NCBI GenBank assembly: GCA_019022495.1
Contig: JAFEKR010000004.1
Span: 3,782,001 to 3,846,000 of the forward strand
Source: Epichloe hybrida
Lineage: Eukaryota > Ascomycota > Sordariomycetes > Hypocreales > Clavicipitaceae
DNA: 64,000 bases
Reading direction: 5' to 3'
This document shows, one piece after another, positions 33,588 to 47,992 of this stretch (position 1 is the first letter of the stretch; each line of letters begins with the position of its first letter). Position numbers and translations under genes: made by a program. The notes beneath the pieces were generated by a model. The model made no database searches, was not told where the DNA came from, and worked only from the letters and a program-made list of their open reading frames with translations.

Positions 33588-36500
33588 ATGCCCTGGCAAC
33601 CTCTCCCCCGCATCGCCTTTGCTGTTGCGACATATCCTTTCACTGCCGAAAGCCCAGCCGACCTCCCTCTCGAAATAGGCGATGAGCTCTACATTATCGA
33701 GGAGACGCCAGATGGACGCTGGCTGCGCGGGTACCTGGTTGCTCCGCCGAGCTTGCTCGCCGGCCTGACCTCAGTCAAGGGCCAAACGCTGGAAGCTCGT
33801 GTGTTTAGCGGCATCTTCCCTCGCAGTTGCGTCGAGGTGCGAGAGATGCTTGGGGAGTCGGACGGGCGAGACATTGACAATGAACACGACTACTACCAAG
33901 GCGTCACAAACGAGAATATACTGCTGGGAAGTCTACAGACGACTGGCGATGAGGCCAAGAATGGCACCACCGACAGCAGGGCCGGCAAGACAAAGTCGCA
34001 GCTCAAATCGGACAGTACCAGAAAGGGACGCAGGCCGCTATCAGAACTGCCGAATGGGACTACTGCAGGCAACCTGTCTGTTCCAGTGAAACGAGATCCA
34101 AATGCGCCAAAACCAGCTGCGCCGGTGCCGATGCTAAAGATTGGCGACGAGACACCTACATCATCCTCCGAGCCATTGATTGACGAGATTGCCTCGTGTT
34201 TGAGGGAATGGCACTCCAAGAACCTCCATGAGCTGCTGCTCTCTAGGCGATATGCGGACCTGGACAAGCTTTCGAAGCTCATTACTAGCCTCAACCTCAG
34301 TCGACAACAATTTCTGTACAATGTTCTCACGTCTCACGAGTACGACGCGCTGCGGGAGAAGACGGTATGGGATCTCGTGCGAGTCAACAAGCTTTGTGGA
34401 GGGGAAATCGTTGTCCGAGACCCTGCGGCGAGAGGGAGAATCTTGACGGGAGACGATTCAGTCGTCAAGGTAACTCAGCTACAGTCCGTCATGACTCTCC
34501 TCGACGAGCCGCCCCAACTGTCCGTGGAGCTTACCAGCCTTCACCACCTGCTGCTCGACGTCAAGGGATTCGCCGGCTCATCATCCGAGGCCACTGCATT
34601 GGCCCTGTTCCTCGTCACAAAACCTCGACACGAGAAATTGTCGACGCTATCAGAAACCTTTATAGTGGATGTACCCGCGGGCGGCTCCATTGGGGGCTTC
34701 GCACAGGGCACTTCGTCTCGAACGCTCTTCATAGACTTGTCTGCCCAGGACATTGGAGATTCACCGTCGGCCGAAACTGACCTGTATCTCGTCGTCAAGG
34801 TTCTAGCCTCTCAGCAAATTTTCGCCGCCAAGCCGGTGTCGAGATCTGGAACCACAAACGACGGCACCTTCTCACGAGAAAACTCAAAAACGTCCACCTC
34901 GACGGGATCCAAGTCTGCGAGAAGGAGCCTGATGTGGAGAAGCAAGTCTGGACGCTCAACCTTCTCTCGAGGTTCTGTTTTGCCCAAAACGGACGCCGTG
35001 TCCGAACAGCACGGGGAACGATCAGTCGTCACCGCAGATAGCTACGGGGCTCCCAGCACTGCCAGCTCAAAGGCTGATGGCACCGCTCAAGACACGGCCC
35101 AAGTTGTACAACGCACTGTTGGCGTAGGCATTCTCAAACTGAACCCTGTCATGAAACAAACCGAAGAGGTGGAACAGGTCCTGACGATTTGGTCGCCCAC
35201 TGCCAATCGAGCGTCGACGGAGACGGAGTCTTGTTCCGAAGGCCTGGACCCATTGATTCGGGAGCTCATGGATAACGCCAGTGGGCGATATGAGAACTCT
35301 CGACGAGGCGAGCGACTTCAGGTCTCGTTACAGGCCTTTGACCACCCCGACGCGGACGCCTTGATCAAGGCCACACCGACGCTGTTATCCGGAGTCTCAC
35401 AGACTAACAAGATGGGCTTCTCCGGCGCACCAACGAAACCGAGATCAGACATCTATCTCACGCTGAACAGGGCTTCTCTGGCGCGCCAGCACTTGCTCTC
35501 TCGCTTTGGTGGAAGTGCTACTAGTATGCCGTCAGGACTCCACGGTATGAACTTCCAAGTCACGCTTGAGGTCCGAGGTCCTACGGGTAAGAGATTTGAA
35601 AACTGCATCTACGAGGGCTCCAACAAGGAGCCGGCGACGACTTTCAAGTCTTCTGCCACGGAGCGTGGGGAGGCCTGGAACCAGACGATACGGCTCTCCT
35701 TGTCACCAAACGACGTGTCTACAGCCCACGTTGTCATGTTCCTGTGTGACGTGCCGGGGCCCCCCTTTGCTGTAGCTCACATGCCGCTCTGGGATAGACA
35801 AGCCTTCATACGCGATGGCCGTCACGGTCTTCTCCTCTACAAGGTGGACGAGAATACCTTTACCGCTTTGCCCGGCCCTTCTGGCAAGGGCGGGTACTTG
35901 TCTGTGCCATGGGCTCCTCGAGGCAAAGCCGAACACTCTGAGAATGTTACCGGTCCACTGGCGATGCTCTTTGCCAACACCTTTCTCTGCAGCACACGGT
36001 TCTCGCAGGACAGGATCATCTTGGGTCTGCTGAAGTGGAAAGATTTGGCCGAGGAGGAGGTTCCCGCGGTACTGAGACAGCTCATGTTTGTGCCAGAAAT
36101 CGAAGTCGTCAAGTTGCTGAGTAATGTGTTGGACGGGCTCTTTGGCGTTCTTGTTGAACACTCGGGGAATAACGAGCTGGAAGACCTTGTTTTTACCGCT
36201 TTGGTCAGAGTGCTGGGAATCGTGCATGATCGGCGCTTCAATCTCGGGCCCCTGGTTGATCAATATGCAGAGAACCAGTTCAATTATCCATTCGCCACTT
36301 CTAGTCTTGTCCGATCCTTCACCCGGCTTCTCGAAAAACCGACAGAGCCAGAGATGTCCCGAAATTTGCGGTCCACGTTCAAGGTGGTCAGACACATTTT
36401 GAAGTTCATCACACACGCACGCAAGCAACAAAAAGCCAAGGAAGCCGGCATTGGCATCACGTCGTCTCCGCAGGGCTTTACGCGACAGCTACGCTCCATC

Positions 36501-39500
36501 TTCAAAGCTCTCGATGGCATGATGAGAAACACTGCTCCCGTGCTCGTTGGTAGCCAAACCTTGGCTGTCCAGCACTTTCACACATGGTTACCCGAGCTGG
36601 CCGGCCTGCTGGATGCAGAGGAGATTCTACACATTGCCATTGATTTCATGGACTCTTGCACCCAAGTCAAGGGCAAGTTGATCCTGTACAAGCTTGTGCT
36701 CATCATCAACTACTCCAAGCTGGACTTGTTTGCACACACGGACCAGAAATCGGCATTGAGTGCCAACACGGTCCGCTGGATCTCGCCACATTGGGGCCAT
36801 ACCGACGAGGTAACGGATCAATGGCGGGAGCAGGTCCGTCTCTGCTGCTCTGTGCTTGCCAGCCAAGTAGATCATCTTGGTCCGGAAATTCCGGATCACA
36901 TTCCGAGAATTATCGATTCTCATCTGGCGCTACTGGGATCACCGCCGAAGCCACGTAGTCGACTCTCACTCCTTTTCCCATCGTCATACCCATTCCCCAC
37001 CAAAACCGTCCCCAATAACATCACCTTTGACGAAGGCTTGGCTGAGCTATCGGCTGTTCTTTCTGCCATTTCCAACTCGGCGGCGGGGATGCAGCTTGAA
37101 CTGGCTGCCGAGGATGACCTGAGCACCATTTTGGAGAATTTGCTGCGAGTGCACATGAGCGTCCTCTCGGGCAAAGCTTTCCCTACCGAGTGGCTCAGTG
37201 TGCACATCCACCATCACAAGTCAACAATGCGTACCCTCCAGTACGTAGGAAGTATCATGTTGGACTCTTTCTTGCCTGACCCTGACGAGGCGGAAACCTT
37301 CAACATGGAGTTGTGGAAGCTCTTCTTCACAACCCTCCTCAAGCTGGTGGGAAGCACTTCCTTGGCCCTCGAAACATTTCCGGAACAGAAGCGGAGGGCC
37401 GTCTGGAAGATTGCCGGCGATGTGAGAGAGCACGGCGCGGAGCTCCTGCGCACGACGTGGGAGGCCATTGGGTGGGAAACGACGGCCGAAGAGCGCAGCC
37501 GTTACGGCTTGGGCAAGATTGGAGGATACCAGGTTCAATACGTCCCGACTCTCGTGGGACCCATTGTCGAGTTGTGCTTGAGCGTCCACGAAGGGTTGAG
37601 GAGGATGGCCGTTGAAGTCTTGCAAACAATGATGGTCAGCGAGTGGACGTTGAGCGAGGACTTGACCGTGGTACAGACAGAGATGGTTGACAGCTTGGAT
37701 CAGTTTTTCAAGTCCAAGCCACTTACGGAGAGCATATTGCAGAAGCTGTTTATCGGCGAGTTGTTGGACCGTTTCGAGCCATTGGCTGATATCCCAGGTG
37801 AGCCGCTATATTCCGCCGTCCGGGAACTGGTAGGCACCTTGGACGAGTTCCTGGATCTGCTCGTTGCTGTACACGGTGGTGACGGGAACGGCGAGGTTTC
37901 CAACATCATCAACCGGCTGCGCTTGATGGAGTTTCTCCGGGACATGCAAAAGGAGGAGATCTTTGTCCGCTACGTCCATCAGCTCGCCACTCTCCAGGCA
38001 GAGTCGAGGAACCATGCGGAAGCTGGTCTCGCCCTGCGACTGCACGCGGATCTGTATGACTGGGACCCCACAAGACAGGTCAAACCTCTGGTCGAACCCG
38101 AGTTCCCGGGACAGACGCAATTCGAGCGCAAGGAGAAGATCTACTTTGACATGATCAAGCAATTTGAGGAGGGCGAGTCATGGAGCAACGCCTTGACAGC
38201 ATACAAGGAACTACAAACCCAATATGAGAGCAACATCTTTGACTTTGCCAAACTGGCCAGAACGGAACGTGCCATCGCGAAAATCTACGAGACCATTTCC
38301 AAAAGCGAGAAACTGATTCCTCGATATTTCAAGGTTGTGTACAAGGGGCTTGGTTTTCATTCGGGCGTCCGAGACAAGGAGTTTATATACGAAGGCACAC
38401 CTACAGAGCGAGCTGCGGCCTTTACGGATCGCATTCAAGAGCAATACCCTTCTGCGCAAATCGTCACCTCGGGGGGAGTCGACGAGGTGGAGGGACAATT
38501 TTTGGTCATCTCTTCCGTCACACCCCATCGTGACTTGTCGCATCAGGTATACCAGCGGGCGCGCGTGCCTCAGGTCATTCGAGACTTTTTGGTGTCTTCT
38601 CACCCGCACGCATTCTCGTTCACGACCAAGCGCAGCACATCTGGGCCTGTGGCAGAGCACTATGCCGAAAAGACGGTGTATGTCACGGCGGAGCCGTTCC
38701 CGACAATCCTGCGGCGTAGTGAGATCATTGAGACGCAAGAAATCCGACTCGATGCCCAGGAAACCGCATTGGAGCGCATCGTGCGCAAGACGCAGGAGAT
38801 GACGGCTCTGGAGCGACGCTTTGCCGACGGCGAGGATGGGGTGTCGCAGCTCCTCTTGGATGCCGTTTCCATTTCCGTGAACCCGTTGTCCGACCAAAGT
38901 GTCATGTGCTACCGAAAGTTGCTTTCCCGACCCGAAGAAGAAGAAGAAGAAGACGACGACGAAGACGACGACGAAGATGAGGAAGACATGGAGCTGGAGC
39001 CTCGGGATATTGCCATCAAGATAGCACTCGTGGACCATGCCATCATGCTCAAACGAGTGTTGGCCCTATTCGCGCGTAGCAACGATACAATGCTGATGCA
39101 GAAACAAGAGGAGCTCCAACGATGTAAGTTCTTTTGCGGCTTGTTGAGAAAGGACAGCCTCCTCTTTGGCCCCATCACCATGGACCTGGCTGGTTTCATG
39201 ATGGTATTGACTGACTCGTTCTCTCATAGATTTCGAAGCAGCGTATCAGCCTGAAATCGCGTTGTTTGCACCGCCTCCGCCAACCCCGCGGGGGACAGCA
39301 TCTACCCCGTCTACCGCTTTCCGGGGCTCATTCCCACCACACGACGAAAGCCCCTCGCAATGGCCAAATATTGCCGGACCCCTGAACGGAGGAGGGAAAT
39401 CGGACGAGACATCCATCGTTCGTCAGGTATCGTTGAAGCAGCGCAGCGCCAGGCTCAGCTTCCTCCCCGGTCGACGACCGCAGGAGAACGAGCCGCGAGC

Positions 39501-39861
39501 CGAAGCAGATGGGGTGATGAATGGCAGCCCGGAACCCAAGGTGTCGCCGCACAGCGGGAGCCGCATTTCCGGAAAAGCCCGACGAGAAAGCATTTTTCGA
39601 TCACAGTCCTTGGACGATGGATGGCAAGACAACACGGCCCCGAATACAAACGGAACGGGGAGACGAGGCAGTATAGCTAGCAAGGGAAGCCTGGACAGAA
39701 GTATCAGCTTGGACAGAAGCGTCAGCCTGGACGAAGGGGTACCCGATAAGGACGCCCCTGTCAAGAGAACGGGAAGCATGAGAAAAAGGCTCAGCTTGTT
39801 CAAGATGGGCATGAAGAGTCATAAACGAGGAGGCGTAATGGGTAGCGTTGACGAAGAATAG
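33588..39861 (+). CDS. DOCK-family guanine nucleotide exchange factor
   Basis: Large Rho/Rac-type GEF. Exons 33588-39123 and 39230-39861, intron 39124-39229; 2055 residues. In order: an SH3 domain (about residues 9-77, ATYPF...LPLEIGDELYIIEE...GRWLRG...GIFPRSCVEV); a helical region; a C2-like DHR1 domain (about 620-790, with LEVRGPTGKRFENCIYEG), expected to bind phosphoinositides; a long armadillo-like middle; and the catalytic DHR2 (about 1440-1840, with IYFDMIKQFEEGESWSNAL and IPRYFKVVYKGLGF). An acidic run of Glu/Asp (about 1784-1800) interrupts DHR2. The C-terminal tail is Pro- and Ser-rich with a polybasic end and an SLDRS repeat. In fungi such proteins act on Rac/Cdc42 in polarity. First in-frame ATG after the leader is 33588; reading through the intron would truncate the protein at 39254. 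Confidence 0.93.
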
Positions 39862-40929
39862 GTTGTTTTTTATTTATATCTTTTTTTTGTTGTTGTTGTT
39901 GTTGAAGAGAGTCGGTCGTTTGACCAAAAAGGGCAACCCTGTGTATGAAGAGGAGTGGGAGAGAGGAAGGATATTGGATTTGGCAGGATGCTGGGACTTA
40001 TACCACTTGTTGAACTTTTCCCCCACCACACCACGTCACGTCACATCACATCACATCTGTCTTTCGCTATGTTTTCGTTCTCGTCTTTATTTTCTTCATC
40101 TGTCTTGTTCAGCACAGCGGGTTCCATTGTCTCGGCAGGTGTGTTCTGGATACCCGTCCATGAACACATGGACCAGGTGTTCACTGTTGAGTATTTTCTT
40201 TTCGCACAATTCGAGGCACCCGGCTGTGCATTTTTCGCCATGTACAAATCACGCCATGTATGTAGTAGCGGTTTTATGCAATCAAACTGTACAATGCGAC
40301 ACTGGTTGATGGGAAACAAGTGCAGAGCATTCAAGACACCAACAAACAAGAGGTGACATGGTTCGTTGAAACTTCCCACACGGGGGTCCTGAATGGGTTG
40401 GTTGATAAGATCACGTGGCTCGGAACGCCCGATCAATGGGTCCGGGTGGGTCCGGGTCAAAGCCGCCCCCACTGTACGGATCTGTAGAGAAAAGGTCCAA
40501 ACTCGGATGTCATCCGAGCGGGCGTTGGTAAACCACACGGGCCTTGGTGGCTGTCGGCCGCCCGTGGAAGGAACGATGAACGACGAGACCAGAACAAGCA
40601 GGACGACCAGAACTCGACGGGCAGGAGCGCTGCAGGCATCTACGGCATCTACGGCATCCTGTCGTGTGCGATTACGCTGCGTCGTCGACGAAACCATGCT
40701 GCTTTTGAATGTCTTGATGGTTCATGCCGCCCGACGTTCGACCTTGCGGTTTTATTTTCGGTTTCATTGTGAGAGAGCCAAGGAGCCTGTGCGAAGAGTC
40801 GAAGACGCCCCTGGTTCCCTGGTGGCGGTCTGATGGTGCCCATTCTGGCGAGTTGGTGCCGTGGCTGGAGAAGTTCTGGACAATCTAAATCGTCCAAGCA
40901 CACCAACAACCCACGACACGGGCCTTTGT

Positions 40930-40958
40930 GACGGACGGACGGACGGACGGACGGACGG
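40930..40958. repeat. GACG tetranucleotide microsatellite
   Basis: About seven perfect units. Confidence 0.9.
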
Positions 40959-41066
40959 GCTGACGGAGTCGCACAACGAAGCTGGTCGGCTAGCAGCGTC
41001 AGGAGATTGACCGTGGGTCTGTGGGATACCCAAGGAGGAACTTGATCAAGTATATCCAGGATATTT

Positions 41067-41252
41067 GCTATATATTCAACTCCTGTCCCTCTCCCTCACC
41101 TCACCTTGACTGCGCCCTCGGCACCATCCACCATCACTTCGTCCTGGCTTCACTTGTATAGTTGTCCTGGTGACTTTGACGTGCAGATTTCTATCCACAC
41201 ACCGACTTTCTTTTCTTTTTTCTTTTTTCTTTTTTCTTTTTTTTTTTTCAAA
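41067..41252 (+). promoter_or_regulatory. TATA-like box and CT-rich leader of the gEgh16-like gene
   Basis: GCTATATATTCAAC at 41067-41080 is followed by a pyrimidine-rich leader and a long T/C tract up to CAAAATG at 41253. This layout is common in strongly expressed fungal genes. Inferred from sequence only. Confidence 0.5.
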
Positions 41253-42276
41253 ATGCGTTACTCCTTCGTCGTCACCACTTTGACTGCCACGGCCGTCTCT
41301 GGACATGGTGTGATCCGAACCATCGAGGGTGCCAATGGCGTGAGCATGCCTGGTCTAACTGGTAAGACTTCCTTCCATTCACCTGGGTCATGGTCTAAAC
41401 CAAGGCAAGAAATTATCGACGATTTGGACAATGCACTGATACGGAAGAACTACTCTAGTAACCGATGGTACTCCACGTAACTGCGTTGTCAACGCGTGTG
41501 GTGCCCAGGCTGACACTGGTATCATCCGTGATGCCGAGATCGCCTCTGGCAAGGTCGGTCCTCTCGGGTCGACCCAGGGCGGCGGCAAGGTCGACGTTGC
41601 CGCTCACATTGCCAACTTCATGGGTACCGGCAACGGTCTCGCCACCAACAAGGGCGCCGCCAGCTCCACCGGTGTCGAGGACAACCTCGGAGGACTCTTT
41701 GGCGGTAGTGCCAAGGACCGCCGCGACCAACACAAGCGACGGATGAACCAGATGTTCCAAGGCCTCGGGAACCTGCCCGTCATTGGTGTCCTTGGTGCCG
41801 GTGGAAGCCCCAAGTCCTGGCCCGTCGAGACCATAAACGGTGACATGCGAGGCCAGGGTGCCGAGAAGGGTCTTCCTACCGCCGACTCCAACGGCGTTGT
41901 CAGCCTCGTCTACAGACAGATCAACCAAGACGGGGCTGGTCCCATGACGGCCGCCATCGACGGCACCTCTGGTGGCTCCGACCCCAAGGCCTTCCAGTCG
42001 GCCCGTATCCTGCGCGACGTCCCTGGATCAGGCATCTCTGGTCTGTCTCTTGCCACCAACACCGACTACCCCATGCAGGTGCAGATGCCCAAGGGCATGA
42101 CGTGTGACGGCGAGGTCGCCGGCGTCAAGAACGTCTGCATTGTCCGTGTCCGCAACCAGGCCCTTGCCGGTCCCTTTGGCGGCGGCGCTGCTTTCACTCA
42201 GAGCAAGGAGAGCCGCAAGCGCGCCATTGCCTACCGCCTTAAGAAGCGCATGGAGATTGGTGGATCCAAGGAGTAG
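41253..42276 (+). CDS. gEgh16/MAS-like secreted protein (Egh16-like family)
   Basis: Family of secreted fungal proteins first noted in infection-stage transcripts of powdery mildew and appressoria of Magnaporthe (MAS/GAS proteins); the biochemical function is not established. Exons 41253-41361 and 41459-42276, intron 41362-41458; 308 residues. The signal peptide is MRYSFVVTTLTATAVSGHG with cleavage near residue 18. The mature N-terminus has GVIRTIEGANGVSMPGLTG, then the paired cysteines RNCVVNACGAQADTG. Further family stretches include DNLGGLFGGSAKDRR, a PVETINGDMRGQG region, GVVSLVYRQINQDGAGP and a second Cys pair (MTCDGE, NVCIVR). The C-terminus is Lys/Arg-rich (SRKRAIAYRLKKRM). It is preceded by a TATA-like promoter. 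Confidence 0.88.
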
Positions 42277-42738
42277 AGAATTTGACGCGGAACTGAATTA
42301 CGGACCTTTGACTATCTCACACCTTGCTCTTAAACCTTCTATATCTTGTGTGTCATGTTTTAACCAATCTTGTATATACATCCAGGTGTGTTGATACATA
42401 ATAATGCCACGCATGAGACATGGAGCGAAACGTGTGTATGCAGGTGCGAGCATTGAATCGACTGCGGTTCGTCGTCCATGTCGTGTACGCGGCGGCAACA
42501 CAAGTTGTCTCCCGAAAAAAAAGAATAGCATCACATTTTTCAACCCGGCAGCAAATTGTTTTGCAACCAGAGTATATATATAGCATCTCTACTATACAGT
42601 ATATACAACCTCCCTTGTACCTACCTACCTACCTACCAACCTTTTTAAAGCGTAAGCTCTACGATGAAGCATTTGATCCAGGATTTGGAAAGAAAAAAGG
42701 GGGGGGGGGGGGACAGAGACAAACTAACCCACCAAAAC
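42277..42738. other. Intergenic between convergent genes
   Basis: Contains an ACCT array (42618-42637) and a G-run (42702-42711). No gene seen. Confidence 0.6.
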
Positions 42739-45198
<2,460 letters not shown>

Positions 45199-45891
45199 GG
45201 CCGCGGTAGGAAAAGAGAGACGAAAAATCAAAAGGCGTGGTATCTAATGCTCTTTCGACAAGATGGTGGTGATCCGTCATTCAATGGAGGCGCATCGGGA
45301 CTATCGTGAGCCGGGCTGGGCAGGCGACTGACTTGACTTGGGGATAGATAAAGCTCCTGGCCTTGGGCCACGATTCGGAAAAGTGCCGGGGATAGCTGTC
45401 GCGGGAAAAAAGCTGGAAAAGGCTGGAAAAAGCTGGAGCCGTGTTGCGGATGGAGTACGGAGTAGAGAGTCGAGGTTGCTGACGTTGCGTCCAAAGCATG
45501 TGGTTGCTCGCCATTTACCCCAGGCCTTTCTCTCTTTCCCTCCCTCGGTCCCGGACGGTCCCGGACTCGCTTGAGTCATGCAGAAAGCCCGCTTGATCTG
45601 GGGCGCGCGCCACCTTGCTGGTCAACTTCGTGCATGTGATTCCAGACCCTCTGCCCTCCCTCCCCCGCACCAGCCACAGTCGGTGCTTGGCCGCACCAGC
45701 CACACATGTGGGGTCTTTTTTCTTTTCTTTTTTCTTTTTTCTTTTTCCTTCTTCCTTCGACTTTTCTTCTCCCCGCTATTACATGTTATGACTGCCATGA
45801 GTGCAGTGCCATCTTCCTTCGCACACCGTAACCCAAGTCGTCCGAGTCCCTTGGTTCTCACGAGGACCATCCCCATTCTTGCATCCCCACC
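45199..45891. other. Intergenic, divergent promoter of ABC transporter and DPH3
   Basis: About 690 bases with TACGGAGTA at 45456-45464, repeated GGCTGGAAAA units near 45411-45437, and a T/C-rich leader before DPH3. No gene seen. Confidence 0.6.
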
Positions 45892-46241
45892 ATGTCTGAC
45901 GACGAGAACCTCTCCATCTACGATGAAATTGAAATCGAGGACATGACATTCGACGAGGCCCTCCAACTCTATCACTACCCGTGCCCATGTGGCGATCGAT
46001 TTCAGATTGCCCTGGATGACCTGCGCGATGAGCAGGACATCGCCGTCTGCCCCAGCTGCAGTCTCATGATTCGAGTCATCTTCGACATCGTATGTTTCTT
46101 TCCAGCATTTGGCGCTCCTCGTCCAGCCATGCCAGGTGAAACCTCGCCTGGTGGAAGATGCCGTGTGAGAGAATGTGCCGTTGCTGACCAAGCTCGCAGG
46201 ATGACTTGCCCAAGCCTCCTCCGCCAGGTAACGGCGCTTAG
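45892..46241 (+). CDS. DPH3: Diphthamide biosynthesis protein 3 (CSL zinc finger)
   Basis: Small electron carrier that supplies the Dph1-Dph2 radical enzyme for diphthamide on EF-2, and also supports Elongator-dependent wobble-uridine modification (KTI11). Exons 45892-46089 and 46200-46241, intron 46090-46199; 79 residues, near the yeast length of 82. The CSL finger is [11 protein letters not shown] (first CxC pair) and [11 protein letters not shown] (second CxxC pair), and the N-terminus [10 protein letters not shown] is typical. The second exon gives [13 protein letters not shown]. The intron is in a place where reading on would give an unrelated tail. Confidence 0.95.
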
Positions 46242-47555
46242 GTGCCCATCACTGCTTGATCGATCGGCTGCCACTTGAGCTTCGAATCGTACGAGATTCG
46301 TGGGGGCCATGCAAGCGACTCCAGTCGTTCAATTTCCTCGTTTGGCTGTGTCCTCTAGAGCAATGCCAAACTCGGTGGTCAGAATGTGCCAAGGCTTGAT
46401 CCCATCCCATCCGACCACCCCTCGAGCGATTCGATGTCTTTGCTGCACAATGCGTGTCCGGTCGAGCAACGTTACGCACACACACACACGCACAGAACAA
46501 GCCCTCCCACCGGCACCACCTCCGTACGTCTGCCGACTGATGCGCGACGTTGGGCAAGCCGTGGTGCTTCGGGCAGGACGGCGTCACTCGTCGATGAACA
46601 TGGCCGCGTGATCGAGGACTGACTGTTCTCGACGCGGGACGCCGTACTGTAACCCCCTTCACCCACCGCCACCCACACTTGGCCATATCGAGGGACAGAC
46701 AGCAAGGGCTTCATGATGAATGAATGCCATGGGCGTACTTTCGCCTGAACTGGATGGGTAAAAACGAAACATGTCAGAATGGCGCTAGCTACGGAGGGAA
46801 AACACTGATCCACCTTTGCCGTGAATATCTAATGTCGCACCCCCCCCGAGCGAGGCCGTGGGCAGCTTGTGTAACATGTTGGATCCATGCATAAAAACCT
46901 GAACACTGCCAGCCAGCTCTCACTCGTTGAATTCATTACACTACTAGTAGCCTTGGGGGTAACCTTGGGAATCACGTCAATGATTTTTTTCAAGGTCGAA
47001 TGCTGTTGATTAAAATCTGCCCAGGGCAGTGTACGTCTCCCGTGGCGAAGAAAATGCCCATAATACTCTGCTTCTGGTGTAGTAGAGTTTCCGAACGCCA
47101 AAGGGGCAAACCAAAGTGGTATCTCTATCTATCAACGCCGGACCCGCCTGAAACGTTGTCTAAATGGATGCTGATGCATTATTGCGTAATTCCGTCCCTA
47201 TGCTTCCTTGCCGATGCTGTTCCTTTCTCATCCCCCATCAGGTACGAGGTCACGACAGACCGATACTGTACGGATGAAGAGGTTGAAATGCATGTGCCCC
47301 CCGCGTAGCCCCCGCGTAGGCCCGCGCGTAGGCGAGGTAGGTGAGGCTTTCGCGCACCGCTCGCTCGATTGCGATGTCGTGTAGAATCATGAAGTCGTAT
47401 GCCAAAGCAAATAATCCGTTCCCAGCGGCGCAAGAAAAAAGAAGAAGAAGGACGAAAGAATACATCCATCGTACCCTTCCTAGCCATCTCGCACCCTCCT
47501 CTTGTCGTCGCTCAATGCCATCTGTATGCAAGTCGCCTGATGCACCAAAATTACT
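46242..47555. other. 1.3-kb gene-free stretch
   Basis: Short CA run (46477-46491) and a GCGTAG repeat (47306-47330). Frames on both strands are broken; no gene supported. Confidence 0.5.
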
Positions 47556-47992
47556 TTATAACATGACCAACCCCATGATGCAAAAGCCCAATAAACCAGC
47601 CATCGAGGCTTGCATTTGTTGCGGGATAGCCCCGCCCGTGACTCCCGCGGTGTGCGACGTCGTTGCATTGACAAGATTGGTTGTGGTTGGTACGGCGGCT
47701 GTGGTAAAAGGGGGAATTGGACCATGCATGTCAGCTTTTTTCGTCCGAGATGACGACGGAGAGATGCGACATGAGACCACGACAGAGAAGAGAGAAAGCA
47801 CATACTGGTGACGTTGGCAGACCCTGGTGCGTGCGGAACTGGTGTTGAGCCGACACCATGGTAGCTGCTGGTTGTAGACGTTACTGGCGGCGCGGATGGT
47901 AACAACTCGATTGATGATGGAGCAGCGAGCGACGAGGCCGAAAATGCCACGGCGGCCCCGCCAAGGGTGCCAAGTATCTGGGCGATTCGCAT
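47556..47992 (-). CDS. Small Ser/Thr-rich secreted protein, unknown function
   Basis: No family recognised. Exons 47806-47992 and 47556-47698, intron 47699-47805; 109 residues. The N-terminus MRIAQILGTLGGAAVAFSA is a likely signal peptide ending near SLAAP. The middle is rich in Ser, Thr, Pro and Val with at least two N-glycosylation sequons. The end, ASMAGLLGFCIMGLVML, is a hydrophobic tail that could be a GPI signal or a membrane anchor. An alternative acceptor at 47735 would add 12 residues in frame; the one chosen follows a pyrimidine tract and a CTGAC branch site. A cell-surface protein is the best guess. Confidence 0.6.

Larger units (their letters stand above)
39862..41252. other. 1.4-kb gene-free stretch upstream of gEgh16-like gene
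   Basis: Holds a GTT run (39889-39903), the GACG array (40930-40958), TACGGATCTGTA (40475-40486) and the promoter of the downstream gene. No supported gene. Confidence 0.5.

Noticed and set aside
40041..40697. 218-codon minus-strand frame with a hydrophobic N-terminus resembling a signal peptide
   Set aside because: It has an ATG, but the rest is compositionally random, with no domain or repeat, and it overlaps tandem and promoter-like sequence.
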